Part shown: piece after piece, positions 55,388 to 64,000 of the stretch
Layout of the letters: each line of letters opens with the position of its first letter
How positions within the stretch are numbered: position 1 is the stretch's first letter
Origin: Prunella strophiata
Lineage: Eukaryota; Chordata; Aves; Passeriformes; Prunellidae
Length of the DNA stretch: 64,000 nt
Reading direction: 5' to 3'
Assembly (NCBI GenBank): GCA_036583965.1
Contig: JAZBQD010000034.1
Location: 11,844,040-11,908,039, forward strand
Notes under the pieces: generated by a model
Seen by the model: only the letters and a program-made list of their open reading frames with translations
What the model was told of the DNA's origin: nothing
Databases searched by the model: none
Program-made: the position numbers and the translations under genes

Positions 55388-58300
55388 GGCTTTGAACTAC
55401 CAGAGCAAAACATTTTAATTAGGCTGATAAATAAATCAGTCCAAAGAAGTATCAGAATCTTTCAGGAGATGGCAAAATTTATCCAGCTGTGAATTTGAGG
55501 AGTGGATGCTGAGGGCAGCCTGGAATCTGGGGCAGAGACAGGAAATTATACCAAGAGCTGCAGGAGAAGAGGGGTTATTTTATTTACATGAGACACGATA
55601 AGCAGCACGGCCCCTAGCACAGGGATTCACAAGGAAATAAATCCACATTGCAGGACTGTCAGTGACTGACACTTTGAATATTGAGGTACAGAATTCCTGG
55701 GGCTCCCACAACTTCATGTTGGGGGAAGGTGATGAGAGCATTTTGTGAGCAAAGTTGGTCATGGCTCAGCGGGAGAGGAAGATACAGAGCTTCCAGGAGG
55801 GTTTCTTTTTCTTTCTTCCTGCAGCTGTTTTGTTTAGCCAGGTATAATCTGTATTTTAAGGCAAACAAGCTGGTGGTAACGAATGGGTCACCTCATTCTC
55901 TCACAAGGGCTCTGTGAAAGGGGAAAGTGATTGTGCTGCCTCACCAGAAAAGATGGTGATTTGAGTAAGTAAGCTCAATTGTCTGAACAATATTCTGCAA
56001 ACGAGTGAAAAAAATTTGTATCAGAGAACAAAGGATGAGTCACACAGAATTACTCAATAAGAAACAGCAAGTCAACTTTCAGAGGATTTGGGTGATGTGG
56101 ATATCTCCTGAAATTATGCTTCACTGCAGCATCAGTCATGATGGAAACAAGACACACAGCAGTGAAAATACCCTGTCATTCCATAAGTGGAAAATTTCAG
56201 GTGACAAAAACCAAAGCAAAATGCAGTCACACTGTATTTCAGATAGCTCATGTACACTCTGCAAAGTGAGCCCAGAAATCTCCCAAAGAATTCTGAGGGG
56301 CAGTGATGTTTTACCCTCCATCCCATCAGGAACAAGAGATTGATGACAGGAATGATTGAGGCTGGATTTTGACACATGAGCATACATAGAGTAGGTGTAG
56401 AGAAGATTACAGTTATGCACACAGATGGGAGAAGTAGATCACTGGAGAACAGAAGAGTGACAGTATTAAGACAGATAAAGTAATTTATTTTATAGGAAAC
56501 TATTATGCAGTTGAGAATCGTGGGGTGCTTTCTTTTCCATCAGAGTGAGAGGGAAAGAATATCTGATTTTATTCCACATGATCCACAAGATGTGTCATGT
56601 GCTTCTGATGGAGTCAGAGACATAAAATGGTTTAGAGAGTGGGTGAACATTTGGATTTCTACCTGATTGACAATGTGCAAGTCAGGGAATTGGCCCAGCA
56701 TCAATGAGTATCTCATTAATTTTGGCATTAAATACTGTCAACACTGAGGGAAGAAAGTCATGTAACAGGTTCACAATCAAGACGTTGCCCTATATTCAAA
56801 GAATCAGCATTGAAATTAATATAATTTTCCTAATTCCCTGTCCCAGGATTTGCCCTGAGGAAGCTGGAACAGTTCTTGTGTTTAGGAGTAGGGTTTTTTT
56901 AACCAGTGTTTCTCAGTGTCCACTTACTCTAGTGACCAAATATAAAAAAAACCCCAAAACTCTGCTGGCAGTCACCCACTGGGAATTATCTTGATGTCAG
57001 CAAGAGCTTCCACCCAAATCTGGCAGAATATGGTCTTCTGCTCAGAATTACAGGATTTTGTATTTCTTTCCAGCAGTGGCACCATGCACAGATCAGAAAA
57101 TATTCTGCATTCAGGTGCTGATGCTTCTGTCTTCTGTCCCAGGTAAGGTGTGCACAAAGCAGGGCTGATTCCTGGCAGCAGAATTGTATTCTTTGTGTTC
57201 TGGCATGCTGAGGCCAAATTCTCTCTTATAAACAACCCAGGAGTTCTACAGAAATTCAAATATGAAATCTGGAATTCTGCTTGAACAGGATGGAAGAAAA
57301 TGAGTCTTTAAGGAGGAGAAGCAATTTGAGGTAGCCCAAAATTATTTCAGAAATTAATTGACTTTGAAATAACTGGCAGTGCTATCTAGGCACCAGGTAG
57401 GCAATTATTTATTTTATAAAGTAAGAGTTCTAAGAGATGTTGAAATTGTAGAGCAGAATACTTGTATAAAAGATATGGGTTTTCCTGCTAGTTTTCCATA
57501 ATTTTATCTGTAAAACACATACAGACAGTACAAAGGCTTCAGAGCCTTTCAAAGCTTTTTGTGTATTCTTCCTCTGCACATTAGAGAGGGAGATATTAAG
57601 AGTTGAGCAAATCATCAAAGGAAATGTATGTGCCTAAATTCTCTTTCTTTGAGTAGACTACATATTTTCTGAGGATCTGAGTCCAGAGACACCAGATGGT
57701 TGTTTTTTCTCAGATATTTAGGCACCTACACATGCAAATAGGTGCCCAGCAGTATTTTCAAGCATGTCCAAACGCTTCATTCTCTAAATAACCATTAAAA
57801 ATATTGATGCAACATTTTCATCCTACGATTTTTTTTCTAAAATATCAAAGGAAAAAAATACTTCTGTAGAAATTTTTAACTGAAGAGATGAGCACCCCCA
57901 GGCTACAGAGTGGGGACCACACAGATCTGGGATATTTCTGCCAAATGCAACAGTAGACAGTGGAAAGAGATGACAGCAGCTACAGGAACAACCTGGCACT
58001 GGAGGAGTTAAAAACTGCAGTTAGAGATTAAAAGCTACAGCCAAATTTAGTTGTGTTGCAACCATGTAGTTGCAACCATCTCTGTCCCTCCCTACCTTCC
58101 AGTGTTCCCCAAAACTGAATGGGGACACAAAAATACACTTGGGAGGGTGATTTGAAGAAGTTCAGCTGACATTTACCCTACAAAAATTCAGTATAAGAGT
58201 CCTGAACCCCAAAAAGAGAAGAAGGAAGCAGCTCAGAGAGGGGAAGATGAGAAGTATAAACATCAAACAAAAATACCAAATTTACTCCCCCTTTCCTAGG

Positions 58301-58794
58301 ACCATGGATCTTGTGTAGCTGAATGCCAGCAGAGCTCTCTGATAACCAAAGGGCTTGTGCTGGGTTCTGCTGAAGAGGAATAGGGTTAAGATGTTTGAAT
58401 GTTAATGTTAAGAAGAATATATGATGTTTGGTTTTAGAGATACCTTTTTTTAGATTCCTGACACTTCAGTAAATTAGTTTATAGCAAAATACAAAGGAAG
58501 ATGGTCTTGGGGAACAATTAGGGAGTTTTAAAATGCAACAAAGAGTTACAAGGAAAAAATCTCTTTGCTGTAATTGATAGTTTTGTCTCAAAGGGAATTA
58601 ACAGAATTTTATGACTTTGATCTTCTAAAGAATGAGGTTCTTAACTTCATTAGTCATTTTGCTTCAGTTTCAGTATGGATGCCACAAGAGAGAAATCCCC
58701 AGCCTTTAAAAAGGGGCAATCCTCCTACATTTGTCACAGCTGCCCTACTGAAGTTCAGTTCAAGAGATCAGTTAGAGATTTCGTGGCACAAAAT

Positions 58795-58827
58795 CCATTA
58801 TAATTAATGAGCATTCATAATTAATGG
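58795..58827. other. Imperfect AT-rich palindrome with TAAT cores
   Basis: Arms beginning ccattataattaatga and ending ttcataattaatgg are near-complementary and carry several TAAT/ATTA cores, the core recognised by many homeodomain proteins. It could also be chance in AT-rich DNA. Confidence 0.3.
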
Positions 58828-59855
58828 CTGGCCTGATGTAGCCTTTGAGAAGTAACAGAGCTTTTCTCCTTATGATCTTAATGCAACAATTTCACTTTAT
58901 GGTCACAGCCTTTCTCTCTACTTAAAACCTTAGCAATGGGTTAAATGATAGCAGGAGTTAGATAATTCCATTATCAACCAAAGTTAAAAGCTCTTTAGTT
59001 TGCTGTTCTCAGAGACTGCACTCACTGTTCTGATTATGAAGCATGAATTTTAATAACAATACTGTACTGTACTCCTCACCTGCATAGGTTTAGAACTAAT
59101 TAAAATACAACAGGAATGTATCTGCTTCTATCTAGGCAAGGAACATGACTGAGTAACATCTTCCATCTCCTCAAAAGAACCATGTCTTGCTAACACTGCT
59201 TTCCTCTGCAAAGTTAAAAATCAGGTGAAGTTTTTACTTTACTAACGGGGGAAATTAGTTGCAAGTATTTCTATTTGCTTTATATTTCATACAGTTTTAT
59301 GAGCACTGTTACAGGTGGGAAAAAGAAAATACTGTTTTTCTAACTGATAGTGGAGTTTGAGTTTTTCAAATTTATTTCCATTAAATCAAGGCAATGAAAT
59401 AAAAACCAATTTTCTTGCCCTGTGAAAGAGCAGATATTCCAGAAGCAATAAGATTTTAGATTATTAAAATAACCCTTGTAACACCCTGATAGATTTTATT
59501 TCCAGGCACATTCCATAAGCCCGAGTTGCAGCCCAGCTTTGCTGGGGTGGCCAGTGAGGAGCAGGGCACCCCCTGCTCTGGGTGAGCCCTGGCCCTGCCA
59601 GGAGGTTTCTCCAAGGCTCCCCAAAGCTCAACTGCTCAGCAGGCTGCTCTGCCACCCCCCGAGGCAGCGTGGGCAGCACCTTGCCTTGATTGCTGCTAAT
59701 TACAGGCTCAGCAGGGAGAGCCAGAGGCACGGAGCTGTCACAGCTGGCAAGGGGACACAGAGGACGCAGAGGACTCCCAAGCACAGGCTGTGCCAAGCTC
59801 GGGGATGAGGAAGGGTGGATTCCCTCCTGCACTGACAGCTGGGCTTCCCACTCAC

Positions 59856-59919
59856 TGATCTTGTTCTCCATCTCCCCCTGGCAGCTGGGCTTTCCTCTCT
59901 TCTGGCTCTCCACAAAGGT
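59856..59919 (-). other. Weak exon candidate (64 bp) with good splice sites
   Basis: On the minus strand the acceptor 'ccttgtttctgctgctcag' precedes 64 bases open in one frame, 'TFVESQKRGKPSCQGEMENK' then Ile, followed by a gtgagt donor. Both splice sites look strong and the peptide is hydrophilic, unlike most chance frames nearby. I recognise no family and found no partner exons, so this may be a cryptic exon. Confidence 0.18.
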
Positions 59920-60884
59920 CTGAGCAGCAGAAACAAGGAGAGGGTGCTCCAGGGTTGGTGCAGGCACTCAGAAATCTGGATCACCAGAAAAATTTCATCT
60001 GATCAAGGCTGGGTCTGCTCAGGCAGGGACAATGCATTGTCACTTCCATAATAAAATGTAGCTGAAATAGAAAGTGCTGGCAATATGTAAATATGTAAAA
60101 TTTTGTAATATCAAATCCTTCTCTGGGATTCAGACTCCACCACAGACACAGAAACCTGATGTACAGGTCCAAGAGCCTTTTGTCTCCCTTTTTGGGTGAA
60201 TATCTTCAGTGAACAGCACCAATCTTTCAGATCAGATCTTCTGTAGGAATGGAAATTATTAATTTACCCTTCCCTTGTGTATCTGGTGGTGTTTTTAGAG
60301 ACCAGAAAAATAGGGAAGAGGATGCTTTTCTCAATTAAGGATTTAATTAAAAGAAATTGAAACAAAGTTTTTGTTCTGCCATCCTACAGATAATTTACTT
60401 CAGTCTGGGACACAAACAAGATTTCAGCTGATGGAAACCTGGTCTCTGCTGAGGACAGACCATCCCCTGCTTAGGGCAGGCCCTGTTTTCAGAGGTGTTC
60501 TGTGTGTTTTAGAAGAGGTTTCTATCATAACATCAAAAAGACCCTAGAGTTAAAAACAAGCAATGTGATTTCTTGAGTCAGACTGTTCTGAATGACAAAT
60601 TAGAAATCACAAAACTGTTTTCCTTTATCAAGCAGCACACAAGCAATTAAACTCCCCAATCCCTGGCCTGCTGGGGAACGCTGTGTTCAATTTTCCTTTA
60701 ATTTTTTCACAGTCATAGATGGAAATACATCTGAAAGCAGTAGCCAGCCACACTGAGGGACTGGTACTCCAGTGGGATGATGGTATAACTTTCCAGAGAG
60801 TGTCAAGAGCTTACTAAGATTTCAGCTTCATCACCCCCAGGGTTCAGCTCCATCTTCCACTCTGTTTTAGATGGTTCTTTAGTC

Positions 60885-60905
60885 TTTTTTTTTTTTTTTT
60901 TTTTT
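60885..60905 (+). repeat. Poly-T run
   Basis: Twenty-one consecutive T residues, continuing into aattttttaa. Confidence 0.95.
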
Positions 60906-62878
60906 AATTTTTTAACCACATAGAGCACCTTGCCACCTTTACTGATTAATCCTCTGGATCCCTGCAGGGTAAGGAAGTATTACCAATTTTGTTTTTCAAA
61001 CTAAGGAGGAGTTTGCAAACTAAGATATTGCAAAATGGGCATCCTGTTGCACAGAACATGAGCAGAGATATCTGGGTTTGCCATGCATGCAGGGAGGCAG
61101 GAACACCCATGGGCTGTAAAACAGGGATTATAAAATCCCTCTGTAATGTCTAGGGGATCACCCAGGTTTAATAAGTCACCTTATTACTTGCTGTTGACTT
61201 CCTCTCAGAATTTATAATAAATATCAACCTTAATGAAAACAGAGCAAAAATCAATAAGCAGAGAAGAAAGAGGAGCCCCATCTCCCCAGGCTGTCCCCTG
61301 CTGCCTGACAGACACAGCCACAGCTGCCCACCACTGACACACCCTGCCCAGGGCTCAGAAAGACAGGAGGAAAAATTTCTGACAGCAGACAGGTGAGTTG
61401 TACCAGCAAGAAGCCATAAACAAAGACAGATTCTGGTAATAAAAGAACTCTGTGATGATCTGTGAAGCTTCACAAACAATCCTTGGCTCATCCCAAACTC
61501 CTGATACTGGCAAAATTAATGTAGGGAGAAGGAGGGTGATGCCAGAGGATTTCTGCCTGAGAGTTCAACACTTTTTCAAGAGATGATGGGAACCCCCAGC
61601 TACTCCTGGTCTGACTTCCCCACAATGAAGTTAACATTACAGTTAAATAAGAAGTTTTGCAGCATACCAGTGGAAGAGGCAGAAGAAGAGTTATACACAC
61701 AGGTGGGATATCTTTTGTGCAGCAGCCTGGAGAAAGACTCCCTTTAATCCTTTTGAGAAGAGACATGAATAGGAGACAGGTGAGAAGCACAATTTTCCAC
61801 AGCCTCCCCAAATCTCCTTCTGATCCCCAGAGGATCTATTCAGGATGGGACTGATACTGCCTTTTATTCATATTGCAAGTTAGTGAGGGACTGCTAGCAC
61901 CAGAAGCGAATTGTATTCAAAACTGAAACCTTGTAATGAGCTGTAACCCTTCATCCTTTCTTTTCTTAGCAAAATTCAACCCCCAGTAATTGGGGTTGAA
62001 CCCTGGCCATGCAGACCCAGTGAACAGCACACAGCCTTGTTTCTGCACATTCCTGTGCTTGCTTTTGCCTCCCTGTCCCAGAGAGCACCAGGCTGGGCAG
62101 GGGCAGCCCCAGGGAGCATCCTGGAGCTGCAGGGCCAGGACTGCCATGGTCCTGAGCCAGCACGTGCAGGCAGCACCTCACTTCCCAGCCAAGGACTGAG
62201 CTGGCAGCCCTGAGCTGGGGGAAGCTTTTCTCCTGCTGCAGAGCCCAGCCCAGCATCCACAGCCCCTTTTGTTCCCAGCTCAGCTGACAAAGCAGCACTG
62301 CTTGACTCAGGATCTCTTTGAGTGTAAAGGAGGTACCAAAGACAACCTCTCTCTACAATTAAGCCTTTTGCTTTCTCTTCCAGAGCACCTCCTGCTCATG
62401 TTTTACATGTGTGGATGTATGGAAGCTGCATCCCCAGGAGTGTCACTGGATGCCCACCCACATCTCCTGGCTGTGTGAAGCTCTACAAAGCTCTGTGCTT
62501 TGCCTTCTCAACGCACCAAGAAGGCAACTGCACACAGAAAATGACAATTTCTGTCAGGACCCAGGGAATCCATGCATGACCACACACAAACTTTCACCAA
62601 GGGTGAAGCTCTTCACCCTGCAGGAGCCCCCAGAAGCCATGTGGAGCTGCCCACTCTGCTGGGCCAGTGAAGGCAGGCCAGGGATGCTCCCACCATTCAA
62701 GTGACAGCAGAGTCATTCCCCTACAGCCACTGGAGCAGAGGCAAAGCTTACTGGGGTGGCAGGAGGTGTGTGGTGCTTATTGCCCATCATGCCTGCATGA
62801 ACCACAGCACTCCTCCCAGCCCAAAGAACAAAGGATCTGGATGCAGCACTGACCAAACAGACACAAGCTCCCTTCTAC

Positions 62879-62940
62879 AGAATCATAGAATGGTTTGTGT
62901 TGGAAGAGACCTTAAGATCAGCCAGTTCCACCCCACTGCC
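62879..62940 (-). mobile_element. CR1 LINE fragment, 3' tail, antisense
   Basis: 'agaatcatagaatggtttgt' then 'gttggaagagaccttaagat' matches the avian CR1 3' end in antisense. About 60 bases remain. Confidence 0.88.
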
Positions 62941-64000
62941 TCTGACTTCTCTGGAACCTTCCTAAATGCTCCCTGTTTAGCTGGTGCAAACATGTCCTGA
63001 GGAACCTAATGGTAGAATTAGTTTGAAGTAACACACAGAAGCTCTTCTGAAAAAAAAACCCAAAACATTTTCAAGACTTCTCTGCACTTGAGCCAATTTC
63101 TTCAGGCATCCTGCCCCATATTTAAGAACCTGAGGCAAGATCCCCACATTAGGTGTCTAGTGCTGTTTTATGGCCCTGCACTTGAAAATATGTTTCTTAA
63201 TCTCAGGCACCTGGAAATAAGCATTTGCCTTTGGAGCGAACAAAAAAGGAAATAATCCCTGTGTGTTATTTTTATTTTCTTTCCTTTATATGGTTTTAAG
63301 CTGCTTTTATGCGGCACTGGAAAGTTACAGCCCGTGATTTGTTGCATTCTGGTCTGCTAATAGAAACATCCCCCTGACTGCTGCTCACTCTGCAGAGCAG
63401 GAGGATCGTAATGCAGATTGTAAATGGTGGCATTAGGGAGAAAGATAATGTTTCTTTCCACTTTCATTTCCCTGGGTCGGTGTTTATCGTGGTAGGGGTT
63501 GCGTAAGCACACGAGCGAGAGCTCATGCATTATTTACCAGGCTGGAGCCTTTCCCCAGCCTTTCAGAGCGTGGATGAACGCCCAGCAATTCCCACCCGCT
63601 AAGATTTGTGCTGTGTTTGGTGGGAGCTCGGCTGAAGGATTGTTAAAGCAAACAGGATCATCCTGCCAGCCTGGAGCAGCCCCCCTGGATGGGGCTGAGG
63701 GGCACAGGCTCTGTTCTCCTTATTTTCAGCTCTGGACAGTTTATATCCTTATTTATTTCACGCCTTGGCAAGACTGGACCAGAACTGCCACTGACTCACC
63801 ACAAACATCATGAAACTCCTTAAGGTCTGCTGGGGCTCCAGCACACCTGAACAAAAATTCTTGCTCTTGAATGAAGCTGAGGGCAGACAAACCCAGAGAT
63901 GGGGGTGACACAGGAGGAGGCAGAAGCCTTTCCAGCCCCAGGATTGTCCCCACGATGCCACCGGGGCCAGCGATGCTGACCCAGTTTCTAAGCAGGACAG
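62941..64000. other. Right-end sequence with rising CpG content
   Basis: No gene is supported. Between 63300 and 63660 there are about a dozen CpGs, including 'gggttgcgtaagcacacgag' just before 'cgagagctcatgc'. A further CpG group lies at 63950-63975. This looks like a candidate regulatory element or the approach to a promoter beyond the window. Confidence 0.4.

Larger units (their letters stand above)
55388..62878. other. Intergenic sequence
   Basis: No gene is supported. The stretch includes a poly-T run at 60885-60905, an imperfect AT palindrome at 58795-58827 and a weak minus-strand exon candidate at 59856-59919. GC and CpG content rise around 59520-59800. Confidence 0.65.

Noticed and set aside
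55145..55492. Lys/Glu-rich open frame (115 codons)
   Set aside because: It is a translation of the (AAAAG)n microsatellite.

Overview
The window is vertebrate nuclear DNA, most likely from a bird and probably a songbird. Spliced exons encode the C-terminal part of a TRP cation channel. All recognisable interspersed repeats are truncated CR1 LINEs of the avian type, with tails resembling 'agaatcatagaatggtttgg'. CpG is depleted, the introns are compact, and no mammalian SINEs were seen.

Bases 1-19100 hold the 3' part of TRPC7 on the + strand: six coding exons (1-124, 7614-7809, 10773-10994, 13571-13651, 16652-16727, 17463-17605) and a candidate 3' UTR with AATAAA signals near 19031, 19092 and 19142. 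Joined in frame, the exons give about 279 residues: transmembrane helix S5, the pore loop, S6, the TRP box, a C-terminal linker, the calmodulin/IP3-receptor-binding (CIRB) region and the final coiled coil. Exon junction phases agree throughout. The splice sites are canonical except for one GC-AG intron (16728-17462).

The most striking structure is in the first intron. Two very long, pure CTG tracts (about 109 and 166 units, CUG in the pre-mRNA) start only 46 bases after a splice donor. Each is followed by one copy of a 327-bp segment, giving a tandem duplication with an 847-bp offset. These tracts exceed the length range at which CTG expansions cause disease in humans. A second tandem array, of 19-bp units, lies at 11513-12138 in another TRPC7 intron, and each unit carries a splice-donor-like GGTGAG.

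Bases 19150-64000 look intergenic. I recognise no protein gene, tRNA or rRNA there. The region contains several CR1 fragments on both strands, homopolymer and A-rich tracts, an (AAAAG)n microsatellite at 55249-55387, two canonical G-quadruplex motifs, a CpG-rich island-like segment at about 36030-36640, a smaller CpG cluster near 40790-41060 and another towards the right end (63300-63660). In other vertebrates SMAD5 (and SMIM32 in mammals) lies beyond the 3' end of TRPC7. I found neither here, so the interval probably lies between TRPC7 and SMAD5. Two splice-site-bounded open segments (32356-32564 + and 59856-59919 -) are reported only as weak exon candidates. I found no prokaryotic system, CRISPR array or recognisable viral gene.
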